A DNA stretch of 62,091 nt, taken from contig JAJIRX010000832.1 of assembly GCA_023853785.1 (NCBI GenBank), positions 1 through 62,091 of the forward strand, written 5' to 3'. Below the pieces are notes generated by a model. That model was not told where the DNA came from. It did no database searches and was given only the letters and a program-made list of their open reading frames with translations. This document shows, piece by piece, positions 35,379-47,330 of this stretch (positions within the stretch are counted from its first letter, which is position 1; each line of letters begins with the position of its first letter). The stretch comes from Psilocybe azurescens. Its lineage: Eukaryota; Basidiomycota; Agaricomycetes; Agaricales; Agrocybaceae. The position numbers were made by a program, and so were the translations under genes.

Positions 35379-37187
35379 AGAATCCAGGGAGGTATAATAA
35401 ATAAATAAATATTTTATTTCATACTAACAAGATAACATTGATAGACGCCGTCATTCTTCAATGAACAGAGTCGATTGAGATGTTCAGGTTTCATGTACAT
35501 CATGTGAGTGATGCTATGTTCAATGTAGAATGGTAATTAAATTTCCATCTACGCTAGTGTCCACAGAAATTGAGGCTATGATTTGTGATCATTAATGCTT
35601 CCTTTGCACTATCTTCATCATGTGTTTGTATTGTTAATTTAAACTTAATAGTCAATTTTATGTTGGTTTCAAGTTCAAGAATGTATTATTTGGCAACTAA
35701 TTAAAATGACAGCAATGCAACAGAAAGGAACACAGACAATGGCTATGATGCGGACAAAATATAGTTCGATAAAAGAAGGGAATACAAAGCAGGTAGGAAT
35801 GGTACCTGTCTTTGACCTCATGAGGGCATATGGCTTTGTTCAAGAATACCCAGGTCTCGTCCTCATCGTCGGACTCAAATTCTTGCTAAAGATTTGGGTA
35901 TCGTAACCAAGCAAGTGGAACATCATTGAGGCGAAGGTTGACAAAGTGGGAATAGGTTCCGTTCAGCACTCTGCAATCCAGCAAAAGAAAAGGAGGGGGA
36001 TTCCACATCACCAGAACCTTGTTGCAGTTGTCGTCCCTGTCAATAGAGCGCATGTACCTGTGTTTTCTGGCAGTTCTTGTGTCAGTGTGCTCTTTGATAG
36101 CACTGACAACCTCTACAATGGTGTGATCAGTATTGTCTGGACTGTCTTGATCCTTAATGTTGGATAGCTCACTGAATGATGACCACTTGGCGTTACAGGC
36201 ATCGATATCAACTAAAAGGTGTCAAATACAGATAAACAATAGCAAAATTTGACTTACATCAGAAGTTATTGATGTTCAAGCTAGCGTTGCTGATGGCAAT
36301 AACGCTTGAACCATTGACTGTGCCGGCATGTGAAAAATATGGAAGAATAGGTGAGTATGGCATATTACAGACACTGAGAGGAGTAGATGAGCTGCTCACC
36401 GACATATTGGCTTTCAGCAGTATTCAAATCGGTCTGCTTGCAGATATTGTCATATCAGACACCGGCATCAATGGAGGTGTGAAGGTCCACATCTGAGCCA
36501 ACAAGATCCACATTCGCCGAGCACAAATCCAATCGATAACCAGTTTGTTTCATTTCTAAGTCGACGGCTGCCATAGCGATGGAACCAGAAATACAAGAGG
36601 AGACAGTGGTGGTGTCAACATAAAATATGGTGTGTGTGAGGATGCGTTGGGTGCCTGTCAGAGTGGTGAGAATACATTGAGAGAACTCCACTCACCTGAA
36701 GTCCCAAACATTTTGAAATTCTCCAGGTATTGCGATAAAGAAGCAGCCAATGCTGCAAGAACTGAGTCAATATTTAATAGAATCCTATTATTGCATAATG
36801 GAACTCTTATCTTTAGTCTGAGAATTCTCTTGCTCAGTAAAAGGCATGAAAATGTATAGAGCTGTTTGAAATTGAAGTAAGTGATATTATAACAAGGAAT
36901 TATTGGTGGAGAAAAAAAAAGAACTTAAACTTACTCAAGAATTTAATTCTTATTATTCGCGATAGTAGTTCACGAGCCCGTCTGATAAGCTTTGCATGCA
37001 CTCTGAATCGTGTTCTCTGTGTGATTTGGAGTTCAACTTTCTCATGCGTGCACCAATTACTTACATCGCTTTTGCTAATTTCTCTCTAATTCACTCCCAC
37101 CTATCAAAATTTCCCTTTTGTTAAGATGTAAAATTTATAAAACATATCCCTCCAAACTAATCACGTCCTTTGGATGCACCTACTTAT
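35379..37187. other. no supported gene; short frames only
   Basis: A TAAATAAATAAATA run occurs near 35400. Several frames of 60-80 codons between 35700 and 36860 are open on both strands, with more balanced composition than the neighbouring AT-rich DNA. They may be the ruins of a gene, but I cannot identify one. Confidence 0.3.
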
Positions 37188-37658
37188 TGTTAGTTTTTGT
37201 GATTAAACACTTTGTTTCTAATGTTCTACACTTGATATTTGGACTTGTACAAATGGACACTTAGTTAGAATTCGCTCTTTTCGGTGTTTTTGCACACTGT
37301 TCTGTTAATAACTTTTTGTAGAGTAAAGTTATTCAAATTCTGATCACTGATCCGGAATCCCCTTGTTGAGACGGTTCCGGTGATATATAATTTGTCATGT
37401 AATTATAGGTTTGGTGTTTTGACGCAATATTGTGGACACCTATAGTCACGCCCTCGCCATTTTTAGACACTTAGCCATGTAAAAGACCAGTATTCCTACT
37501 ATGTCTGAGGAAACAAAGACACTAGAACAAGATTTGGAGTCTACAGAAGCAATTTACTATTTTCACTCATACTTGTCATTGTTGCGCATTTGAGATTTGA
37601 CTCTATTGTTACTCATCAGTATAGCTACTGATTTGTGCATTATTGTCTATTTCTAACA
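37188..37658 (+). repeat. 5' LTR of the copia element
   Basis: 471 bp, TG..CA ends, almost identical to 42160-42630. The bases after it, GGTTATGGGCCCCGGG, occupy the primer-binding position; I cannot assign the priming tRNA. Confidence 0.9.
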
Positions 37659-37771
37659 GGTTATGGGCCCCGGGCTTTAAACTTGGCAAAACATTGATTA
37701 AGTCTATTGCTGTCTGATACTAGACTAGTTGGATCCTTGAAACAACACTTGACATTTGAACTTGTTGCAAA

Positions 37772-38561
37772 ATGTCTTCAGACAACAACACAGTTGCTAA
37801 AGTTAAACCATTGTCAAATTCAAACTATCCTGAATGGGCTGGGGAGATGAAGGCATGGTTAATGCGAAATGGACTATGGAGATTGGTATCTGGCAAAGAA
37901 GCAAAGCCAGTTGCTAGTGGGGATAAATTCATCGATGAAGGCAGAGAGGGCAGCAGGTGAAATCTACCTGCTTGTGGAGAATGATCAAAGGGTGCACTTT
38001 AGAGGGCATGATGAAGATCCAGTCAAGATGTGGGCATTGCTTGAAGCTGCTCACCTGAACAAGAAGCCAGGAGCACGATTCAATGTGTATGATGACCTGT
38101 TCTCTATCAGGAAGCAGGACGACGAATCCCTAGTAACTTTGGGAACCCGAATTGAAAAGGCCATGCAAACTATTCAGAACTTGCGTCCAGCCGACTTTAA
38201 GATTGAGACACTTGATGAAGAGCTTCAGTGCATGGCACTCATACGTGCCTTGCCTGATGACTACAGACATCTTGCGGTTTCTCTGTTGTTGATGGAAAAG
38301 CTGGACAAGTCGGTCATCATGCAGGGCGTTCGCAGCGAAGAGTTGAATCGTCAACGTCAAACAACAGAGTCGTTGAACCAAGTGAAAGCAGGTGGCAGTG
38401 GGGGCAAGAAACCATGGGAAAAGCGAAAACCTGGGCCAAAGGATCGGTGCAATTACTGCAAAGAATTGGGTCATTGGGTTTTCAACTGTCCAGAGCTGGC
38501 AGAAAAGAAAGCAAAGAATGAGAGTGCCAAAAGGCAGAAGAAGAGAAAGCAGCGGCAGTGA
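37772..38561 (+). CDS. copia gag (one frameshift)
   Basis: This is the copia structural protein. The N-terminal part, MSSDNNTVAKVKPLSNSNYP and EWAGEMKAWLMRNGLW, is the usual retrotransposon gag start. The gag-polypeptide helical region includes RFNVYDDLFSIRKQDDESLV. The zinc knuckle CNYCKELGHWVFNC (CX2CX4HX4C) is near the C-terminus. One base is missing near 37935, before AERAAGEIYLLVEN, so the start and body are in different frames. The stop at 38559-38561 overlaps the next frame (from 38558), suggesting gag and pol may be joined by frameshifting or that another base is lost. Confidence 0.85.
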
Positions 38562-41500
38562 CAGAATTTGCTGGAAAGGCAAGTGCTGTTGCTGAACACG
38601 AGGTCAATTCTACATCTTCTAACGTATTTCATTGGAACACAGACACAGGCGCCACTTCTAATATGACACCGCATAGAAACTGGATACGCAATTATACCCC
38701 ATATAGAGTGCCTATTAGACTAGCGGACCATAGAGTTATATATTCAGAGGGCATTGGTAGTGTTCTGTTCAGACCGTTAGTTAGAGGAAAACAATATAGA
38801 GATGTAGAATTCACTAGAGTACTTCACGTTCCTGCACTTCGTAATAATCTTCTTGCTGTTTTATATTTGACAAAGTACAAAGGCATTGATGTACATATTT
38901 CTCATGACAAAATGGACTTTTCTTCACAAAAGAAACTCTTGTTTACTGCTACCATTGATACAGACAATATTGGATATTTAGATGGCTCTACAGTAGATGT
39001 TATGGAAAATGTACATTTGGCTTCGACGCTGCCTCTCGACTTGTCTTTATGGCATAAACGGTTAGGACACCACAACTATGATGGGATTAAGTTCATGATA
39101 AAGAAAGATCTAGTTGATGGTTTAGTACTGGACTCGAGAGCTTTACCAGATCCTATATGTGAACCATGTCTGGCAGGAAAGATGCATGCAAATCCATTCC
39201 CATCATCAGATAATCGTGCTATAGAGGTCTTGGAATTGATCCACACAGATGTGCATGATGTTGGTATCTTGTCACATTCTGGCTATCGTTATTGGGTTTC
39301 ATTTATTGACGATGCCGAACGCTTTAAAGTGCTTATCCCTATGAAGCGCAAAAGCAACACATTCACTTGCTTTAAGACGTTCAAAGCTTATGCTGAGAAC
39401 TTGACTGGCAAAAAGATCAAAACGACTTCGGGAGGATAAAGGTGGTGAATACATGTCAAAAGAATTCCAAGAGTACCTGGATGCATGTGGAATTGTGAGA
39501 GAGCATACCTGCAGAAACAGACCACAGCAAAATGGGGTTGCTGAACGTGCCAATAGAACATTTGCTGAAAGGATTGTTGCATTGCTTGAAGAGTCTGGTC
39601 TGTCCAAGAAATTTTGGGCTGAGTGTTTGGCTGCACTTGTGCATGTCTTGAATCGTTGTCCTACATCTGCTGTTATTGGGAGAACTCCTTATGAAGGTTG
39701 GCATCGCAAGAAACCTGATGTCAGTCATTTACGTGTTTGGGGATGTGTTGCATATGTTCACATTCAAAAGGACAAAAGGAAGAAATTGGGTTCACACATG
39801 GAAAAGTGCATCTTTATTGGATATCCAGATGGTTACAAGGGTTGGAAGTTTTACAATCCGGAAACTAAGAAAGTCATTATCTGTGAAAGAGCTGACTTTG
39901 ATGAACGCTACACATATGGTGGAGAATTGATGACATCCAATCAGCATGATGCAATTGAACCCGAACCAATTCCTATCCCAGAGTCAGAAAATGAACAAGA
40001 AGTACTACCACCTGTCTTGCCTGAGGTAGACGAGATTGCACCTCCCACTGGACCTAACCCAGCACCTAAAGTTGACAAAGGGAAACAGAAAGTGATTGAG
40101 CCCACAATTGAAGAGGAGGAGAAGGAAGAGATTGAATTGCCAGGACATACCAAATGTAATGCCAGGATTATTGAAAGTGATCCAGAGGAAGAGCCACGGA
40201 AGCGTATAAAGCTTCAACCTCATAAACATGTCAAGCCTGTTGCCACAGTTCGACGTTCCAAACGTCTTGCAACAGGTAATAACAAGTCAGTACCAGAACC
40301 TGAACCAGTGCCAGAACCAGAACCAGAACCAGAACCAGAGGTCAACCCAGAGGGTTTAACGTCAAGGTATCCGAGACGTAACCGTAGACCTCCTGGTGAA
40401 TGGTGGGCAGTCAGAACACCTAAATCTCTTGTTCCTGATTCTGACGATGAGGATGACTCTGAGGATGATGATGAAGAAATGGCTAATCCTGTTAGTGTGT
40501 CTGCTGATCCACAAACTTATTCAGAAGCCATGAACTCAGAACAGGCAGATCAGTGGCAAGCTGCAATGTTGGAAGAATATAACTGGCACTTGGAAAATGG
40601 AACTTGGGAAATTGTGGAACTACCTGAAGGGCAGAAGGCAATTGGGTCTAAATGGGTGTATAAGACAAAATATAACGCAGATGGATCAATTGAGCGATTT
40701 AAAGCACGTGTGGTTGGTAAAGGTTTTAACCAACGACCTGGCCAGGACTACTTTGAAACCTTTGCATCTACTATGCAGCATCCTACTGTGCGCGTTGTGT
40801 TGGCTTTGGCTGCTATTGAAGATATGGAACCCCGTTCTGTGGATATATCGTATGCATTCACAAACAGTGACATTGACGTTGAGATCTATATGCAGCAGCC
40901 ACTAGGATTTTTGCAAGGTGGAAAAAGCACAGTCTGTAGGCTTAACAAGTCCATTTATGGGTTAAAGCAGTCATCACGTCTATGGAGTGAAACACTTGGA
41001 AAGGTCTTGCTTGAACTTGGGTTTCAGAAGACTTATAGTGATGCATCACTCTATATATATGATAGAGATAATATCAAAATCATTGTGCCCATATTTGTGG
41101 ATGACATCACTTTGGCTTCAAAGTCTCAGGTGGCTCTTGACAACTTTGTTATTGAACTTGGAAAGCATTTCAAACTAAGGGACCTGGGTGCAACCAAATT
41201 TTTGTTGGGGGTTGAGATTACAAGAAAAAGGGAAGAGCACAAGCTATATTTGTCACAGCGCCAATATATTGTGAACAAATTGGAGGAGTTTGGAATGGCT
41301 GATTGCAAACCCGTTGGTACCCCTATGCTACCAGGATTGAAGTTAATGTCAGAGCAGAGTCCTTCGAGTTCTGAAGAAAAGAGAGAGATGGATGACATCC
41401 CATATATTTCTGCCGTTGGATCTCTTATGTATTTGGCTACCATGACCCGGCCTGACATTGCTTATACAGTCAGTGTGTTGGCAAGATTCAATCACAACCC

Positions 41501-42083
41501 TGGCATGGAACACTGGAAAGCTGTTAAGCACTTGTTTAGGTACTTGCAGGGCACAAAGGAGATGAGGTTGGAATATGGACCGGACCCCTCACTTGGAGAT
41601 GAACTGTTTGCCACATATAGTGATGCAGACCATGGAGGGGATAAGGATAGTGGAAAGTCAACAGGTGGTTATTTGGTGAAGATTGGGTCAGGAGTGGTTT
41701 CATGGAGGAGCAAGCTGCAACCTGTTGTGACAAGGTCAACAACAGAGGCAGAGTTTATAGCTGCTGGAGCAGCTGGCATGGAAATCCGGTGGATTCAAAA
41801 GTTGTTGAAGGAGTTGGGGTACACACCATCTGCACTAGCCAAGTTGTATATGGACAATCAGTCATCTATGTCTGTTGCAAAGAATCCTGAACATCATGGA
41901 AGGATGAAACACTTGGACTTATGTTTTTACTGGTTGCGAGATCAGGTGGCAATGAAGAGAATGCAACCCTTATATTTGCGGACCGAGGATATGCCAGCCG
42001 ACTTGTTAACAAAAGCTCTACCCAAGCCACAGGTTCAGAAGTTGCGAGAATTAATGGGATTAGTGATGGGGAAGGAAGAATGA
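38558..42083 (+). CDS. copia pol: protease, integrase, reverse transcriptase, RNase H (one frameshift)
   Basis: Domains in order are the protease (WNTDTGATSNMTPH, about 38632), the pre-integrase zinc region (LWHKRLGHHNYDGIK ... CEPCLAGKM), and the integrase core with ELIHTDVHDVG, an Asp in FIDDAERF and Glu in PQQNGVAERANRTF. A low-complexity acidic linker rich in PEPEPEPEP follows, then the RVT_2 reverse transcriptase (KWVYKTKYNADGSIERFKAR; palm FVDD at about 41096) and copia-type RNase H (YSDADHGGDKDSGKSTGGY; STTEAEF). It ends LTKALPKPQVQKLRELMG. One extra A in the AAAA run near 39420 breaks integrase into two frames. Otherwise it looks functional. Confidence 0.9.
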
Positions 42084-42159
42084 GGAGATGTATCATCAGG
42101 GGTTGTTTTGGATGTGATTCAACATCTTATAGATTATGGAAGTGTTTTATCAGGGGTTG

Positions 42160-42630
42160 TGTTAGTTTTTGTGATTAAACACTTTGTTTCTAATGTTCTA
42201 CACTTGATATTTGGACTTGTACAAATGGACACTTAGTTAGAATTCGCTCTTTTCGGTGTTTTTGCACACTGTTCTGTTAATAACTTTTTGTAGAGTAAAG
42301 TTATTCAAATTCTGATCACTGATCCGGAATCCCCTTGTTGAGACGGTTCCGGTGATATATAATTTGTCATGTAATTATAGGTTTGGTGTTTTGACGCCAA
42401 TATTGTGGACACCTATAGTCACGCTTCGCCATTTTTAGACACTTAGCCATGTAAAAGACCAGTATTCCTACTATGTCTGAGGAAACAAAGACACTAGAAC
42501 AAGATTTGGAGTCTACAGAAGCAATTTACTATTTTCACTCATACTTGTCATTGTTGCGCATTTGAGATTTGACTCTATTGTTACTCATCAGTATAGCTAC
42601 TGATTTGTGCATTATTGTCTATTTCTAACA
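42160..42630 (+). repeat. 3' LTR of the copia element
   Basis: 471 bp, matching 37188-37658 except for single-base indels (GACGCCAATATT versus GACGCAATATT; CACGCTTCGCC versus CACGCCCTCGCC). It is preceded by a purine-rich CAGGGGTTG. Confidence 0.9.
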
Positions 42631-42635
42631 CTTAT

Positions 42636-44469
42636 GACTGTCCATTGTTCGACTCCTCGTTTGATCACTTGACTTATTTCCTTTTAGGTAAGTTTGATGT
42701 CCTGTTTGGATCTAAAGCTGACAGAGGTGGATTCAACAATTTAGTAACATTGATAACATAAGAAATGATGATTATGTAATATATTTTTCTATAGGCTCTG
42801 GTACAAATACTATAATTGCAGATACTGAGACTCAAAGAATACAGTGTAAAAATAAAAAGGACTTGTAACACCGGGCAAAGCCTCAGCCCACAACACAAGT
42901 ACTTATGATGACAGGTTTTTATGAGAAATACAAATTCACATGGCTATGTTACAAGGTCACATCATGTTGTTAAATATCACGTTTGGTGATCACAGGAGCT
43001 GTGACACTGTTGAATCCTGGTTAAAAGAACAAGTCTTTACTTACTTGGCTTGATGGCCATTGCTTTGCATGGCATAACAAGTCCTTTTGTGGGACTGATT
43101 TGAACCATCCTTGCTTACTTATGCTTATACTTTTAGCATCAAAATTTATAATTACACATACTGAACAATTCATTATGCACAATACCAAAAAATAGAGAAA
43201 AAGGAGCCATTTTACTATGTGGGGGCCATATTTTTACCATCCTGCCTCACACTTTATGGCTTCAAAAAATTATAAGCTATATAATAAATGACCTGCTATG
43301 CACAATGCAAAAAAACTGAAGAAAAGGGAACTATTTTGTGATGTCAGAGCCTGATTTTGCACTTTTTAGCACATTCATTACAATATTTTGGCCCTTACAT
43401 TGAACATAAAAATATAAAAATTCAGATTAATGTTCATATGAGCTGTCTATATGAGAGTGCTAAAAATTATATTTAACAAAGCTGCAGTTGTGATGTTATA
43501 AATGAAAAGTGTCAATTTACAAACACTGGTGATAGTACAATCAAAATGCTGGATGACAAATGCAACGGAATTCAGAATTCATGTCATGTTATCAAAGCGA
43601 TGGAAGGAGTTGAGACTTGAGTGTGGTTCCACTTGCCCATCGAGTGTGGGAGATTGTGCCAAGTAAAACCAGGGCTTTGTAAGGCAAATAAAGCAAGAAA
43701 ACTTAGGCAAAAACCATGTGCAGATTGCAATGAGTTTCCTTGATGAAGGACATGTGAGTACACCTAAGTTTTTCTTCCTCAAACCACCTCCTCAGGAGGA
43801 ATCCATAAAATTGCACCCACTCACCTCCCAATTATATTAGAATTTTCCTACTACTTTCAGTGTATATCTGTGTGTAGATACTTAAAGGTCGCCTTCTAGC
43901 CTCTTACTAGTGAGTCAACTATGCTACAACACATGCTCAAGGTGACTATATAGGCTAACCACAACATAACATGTCTGGCTTCACGTCTCAACTTTAAGTG
44001 GTGTAGGATCACGTGACCTGAACCCTATGTACAGGCATCCACCGTCATGTGATACACCAAAAAATCAAATTCATTTAATAAAAAAACTGCATGCAATAGT
44101 AGCTAAAAAAACAACAAAACATATAGAGAAATGTCCTAGGTACACAACAGAGCTTTTATTTACAAAAACAGAGGAAGGGATGGTGAGAATATACACAAAA
44201 TACAAGAGAGAGGTACAAAATGAGCCACACTATTGAGTGTGACACGCAATGGCAGCCCAGCCTGGATGGCCCCGGAAATCAATTATTCTTCATCCTCATC
44301 GTCTTCATTGTCCTCGCTGCCCTCGCTGCCACTCTCCACAGCCTCAAAAACCTCTCTATCATCTTCGTCGTCACCAGGAGCACCTGCCTGCAAAAACTGT
44401 CTGAAAAATCCTTCAATTTCAGCCTCAGAATCGCTTTTGGGATGGGGATGGGGTAGGTTTGTCAGAATT
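42636..44469. other. non-coding flank between copia and the pogo-like gene
   Basis: AT-rich with no supported gene. Part of the right side (about 44100-44470) may be 3' sequence of the pogo-like transposon, but I could not define its terminal repeat. Confidence 0.3.
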
Positions 44470-45803
44470 CTTCAACTTTGTTCCCTTCTTCGTCGCGAGC
44501 TGCCTTCTTCTTGTTGAAATCTTTGGTGGCCTTCTTGTTCTTCACCCTAGCCCTCTGCAGCCTCCCCCTTCCTTCAGCTCATCTGCAACCTTCCACAGTG
44601 CAAGAGCCTCTCTGTATCTTTCTTTGGCCCCTCTCCTGTCCTCCTTCAGCCTTTCCTCATCACGGATCTCCCTCTCCTTCTCCTTTGCAAGCTCATAGAA
44701 CTGGTCACCTGTAAGGAGGCGAGGGAGGCCATCCCCTACCAGCTTCCCAGTCTTCTTCTTCGACTTTTTCTCCTCTTTGCTGCCAGTTGTTGCTTAAGTC
44801 ATCGAGTATAGGCCTTATTCAGAATGTGGGATGCCTGGAGCTCAAAAGCATGGATCTCCATCCTATTGACATGGGCTTCAGATTTATGGAGGGCAGAGAG
44901 GAGAAGAAGCTCGTTGGGAGTGCAGGGCTGTATTTCGAGGGCAGCAATACGGTTGTTGACAGGTCCAGACAGACTCTTCTTTGTGTGAGTGGTGTGGGAA
45001 GGCATAGGATCAGAAGAGACAACAGGGGTGTGGGAAACAAGATGGCCAAGGTTTGTCTGCTTCAAAGAGTTGACAGTATTTGCGAGCACCTGAAGAGTAG
45101 AGTCTGGGGATGGAGATGGAGTGGTGGAGGTTGTTGCAGGTGTTGAATTTCTCGTTGACTGATTCAACACCAGGTTAGATGAGCATGTGATCCGGACTTC
45201 CTGTGGTCCGGCAACATCAGCCATTTCCATGCTCCTTATCTCTGCAGCTGATGTCATCGTCTCGGTATCAACTGAGCTGCTGGAATCCACAAGTTGTAAA
45301 TCACGGAGTGCCTTGGCAAGGGCTTGGACAGGTTCTGAGGCCTGTTTCATGGGCACTGGGAGGTGAACCTCATAGGATGTGTCTTTGCTTAAAGCAAGCA
45401 TGCTTTCTGTAATGACAGATGGGTCATATGGATGGATTCCAGTCTTTTTAAAAGCCATTTTGATATTTTCAGGTGTCAGAGCAGCAACGTAGGCCTTCGA
45501 AAAAATCTGCAAAAAATTGGTTTTGTCCATGGGTTGACCAGTGCTTCGGAACCAGTTATCTCGTTCCTGTGGAAGATATTTTTCAAAGGTGAGAAAATCA
45601 CAACATCAAGACCTTGATAAATGTGTGTTCCATGTGCAGGATAGCAGATGATAACAATCTGGTTCTCGCAGGCATATTGAAGAAGGGGAACAGTGTAGTG
45701 GGAATTATGGCCATCCACAATCAGTAACCGGTGCACATTTTTGGCCTTTGTGCATGTCATTTGATAAAAATGCTTGATCCACTCAATGCCAATCTCTCCA
45801 TTG
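44470..45803 (-). pseudogene. pogo-like DDE transposase, C-terminal part (split by gypsy element 1)
   Basis: This is the second half of a DDE_1 (pogo/Tigger-like) transposase. It resumes at NGEIGIEWIKHFYQMT and includes the catalytic region LLIVDGHNSHYT and CYPAHGTHIYQGLDVVIFSP. Next is the region MAFKKTGIHPYDPSVI (from about 45460), where the frame has shifted, and a Ser/Thr-rich stretch. After a stop and another shift at 44799 there is a Lys/Glu-rich tail (GKLVGDGLPRLLTGDQFYEL) running to about 44470. Joined with 52571-53478 it forms one gene. It is broken by the insertion and by at least two frameshifts. Confidence 0.85.
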
Positions 45804-45808
45804 GTCCA
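45804..45808. repeat. target-site duplication of gypsy element 1 (left)
   Basis: GTCCA, exactly repeated at 52571-52575 on the other side of the element. Excising the element joins the transposase codons for YQKKGW, TN and GEIGIEW in frame. Confidence 0.9.
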
Positions 45809-46232
45809 TGTTACGACTTCAAGCTTATATTCATGTGCGTGGATAAAGCCAACAGTCAAGTAGTCAAGAACAGCGAGTTCCAAGCGGTGTCAAGTAAGAG
45901 GAGGTTAGATTCTCAAGAACTAGCTAAAGAATACAGTGGATCCTTCCTGGTATAAATACTATGAACCGTACAGCAAGTTGAAACAAGTTTGAATGTTCAT
46001 CAGCAGATGTATATAAGAATAGAGGAAACAGATCAAACGTTCATCGAAAGATGTATCATAAAAGATGGAAGTGAGAGTCCATCAAAGATATGATGGAGTT
46101 TCATAGATATGATGGATGGCAAAGTTCATCAGAACATATGATGATGTATCATTGATGTGAAAGATGACAAAGAAAAGGAAGGAGAAAAGAAAAGAAAAGA
46201 GAAAAGAAAAAGAAAATAAAGTGTTCATAACA
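45809..46232 (-). repeat. 3' LTR of gypsy element 1
   Basis: 424 bp, plus-strand ends TGTTACGACTTC and TTCATAACA. It is paired with 52147-52570. Confidence 0.9.
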
Positions 46233-46246
46233 TTACCCCCTTCTAA
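46233..46246 (-). promoter_or_regulatory. polypurine tract of gypsy element 1
   Basis: The minus strand reads AGAAGGGGGTAA immediately before the 3' LTR. It is conserved with element 3 at 17316-17328. Confidence 0.75.
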
Positions 46247-46273
46247 GGTTCGACTGTCCCAGTTGAATGGTCT

Positions 46274-46954
46274 TCAGTATCTGTAGGGTTCTCCGGTGTT
46301 GTTTGTGATGCCAACGTCATCTGTGGGGTCGTCATAATCAAAGTAATCGCTTCTGTGAGGAGAGTCGTTACGCTTGAAAGGACAGTATCTTGGCGTATGT
46401 CCTGGTCCTCAACGGTGGCAGTGGTTGCAGGTGAACTCGGGGCAGTGTTGTCGTATATGTCCCAACTTTCCACATATGAAGCATGTAACGTCCGGTCGAC
46501 GTTGATTCCCAACACTTGTCCGTCAGGTTCGAGTTGGGCTGACGAGAAGGCGTGCCGGTCTGATTGTTGATGTTGAAAGGCTGTGGTTGATCAGTGTCGG
46601 CGAAGTCGTTCCGTAGGGGTGTCGTGCAATGTTTGATGAGCACGCATTCGATGGCTCGTTCAAAACCTTTGAGTTGAAGATGTTTGAGGGAGTCGGTGGC
46701 GGCTTTGTGGTGGACTCGGACTCGCGCACGTTTGACTGCAATGTCCGCCTCAATGATTCGTATTTCGCTAGATAAATAGTTGAAGAATTCGAGTTCTCAT
46801 TCAATAAAGGGGGGGCAAAGGGCTTGACGTTGTATCGGTTTTCGGCATTTTTCAAGATTTCAAGTAGTTCGTAGACGGAGAGAGTATTAAAAAGTTGAGA
46901 CGATGTAGTAGTAGGTTGGGGAACGGAGGAGGCACGAGCAGTGGAATGAGACAT
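46274..46954 (-). CDS. post-pol ORF B of gypsy element 1: twin zinc-knuckle protein (frameshifted)
   Basis: This begins MSHSTARASSVPQPTTTSSQ, 24 bases after ORF A. The first part contains LFNTLSVYELLEILKNAENR and a region likely to be helical. After one or two frame changes, the C-terminal part shows a canonical knuckle CFICGKLGHIRQHC (CX2CX4HX4C) and a second one, CNHC-X6-H-X4-C (GPGHTPRYC), interrupted by one TGA at a likely CGA or CAA codon. An acidic tail DDPTDDVGITNNTGEPYRY follows. Element 3 has the same parts at 17357-18101. The element already has a zinc knuckle in gag, so this is a second nucleic-acid-binding module. I do not know its function. Confidence 0.6.
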
Positions 46955-46977
46955 TGTTGGATATCGATGTTTGTTGC

Positions 46978-47292
46978 CTAGAAGTGTAGCGACTTGACCT
47001 TTCTTATAGCCTTTGTTGCCAGTCCGGGTCTAAGTTTTTCCTTGAGCTGGGAAATCCGCAGTTGATACTCTAGATTTTGGTCATGCGCCATTGCTGCGCA
47101 TCTTGCCTTGAGTTCATTGTGTGCTTGTTTCTCCGCATCTCGAGACATTATGAACGCTATCTCGAGTTCTTCAAGCATTTGTTGTTGATCTTCTTGGGAT
47201 TTTGGTATTTTTGTCGTGAGGAAAATAGGTTCGTGAGTATTTTGGGGAAAGAGAGTGGACTTGACGTGTTTGATCGAGGGAAAGGAGAGCAT
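46978..47292 (-). CDS. post-pol ORF A of gypsy element 1: 104-residue coiled-coil protein
   Basis: This frame is intact from the ATG at 47292, only 39 bases after the pol stop, to a stop at 46978. It reads MLSFPSIKHVKSTLFPQNTH, then a helical, charged body (QQQMLEELEIAFIMSRDAEK; HNELKARCAAMAHDQN) with heptad-like spacing, and ends ATKAIRKVKSLHF. The homologue in element 3 (18441-18127) differs at many bases but keeps the length and end. No known domain is visible. It may be translated by reinitiation after pol or from a separate mRNA; the sequence does not say which. Confidence 0.65.
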   Translation of the reverse strand: MLSFPSIKHVKSTLFPQNTHEPIFLTTKIPKSQEDQQQMLEELEIAFIMSRDAEKQAHNELKARCAAMAHDQNLEYQLRISQLKEKLRPGLATKAIRKVKSLHF

Positions 47293-47330
47293 GTTGATTG
47301 ATTATCGAGTGAGGGAAGATGGTGGTCTTT

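Larger units (their letters stand above)
37188..42630 (+). mobile_element. Ty1/copia retrotransposon, nearly intact
   Basis: The LTRs at 37188-37658 and 42160-42630 are each 471 bp with TG..CA ends (TGTTAGTTTTTGTG to TTTCTAACA). The target duplication CTTAT is exact at 37183-37187 and 42631-42635. By eye the LTRs differ by two compensating small indels (near 37414 and 37450) and little else, so the insertion is recent. The interior encodes gag and pol in the copia order (protease, integrase, RT, RNase H). The two visible lesions in coding sequence are single-base. Confidence 0.95.

Noticed and set aside
39941..40229. Minus-strand frames opposite the copia linker region
   Set aside because: They mirror the acidic Pro/Glu repeat of the plus-strand pol and have no independent support.
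45476..45883. A 135-codon protein starting MELAVLDYLTVGF and running into the pogo-like transposase
   Set aside because: The first 25 residues are encoded by the LTR of gypsy element 1; the same peptide appears at the other LTR (52221). It is an insertion artefact.
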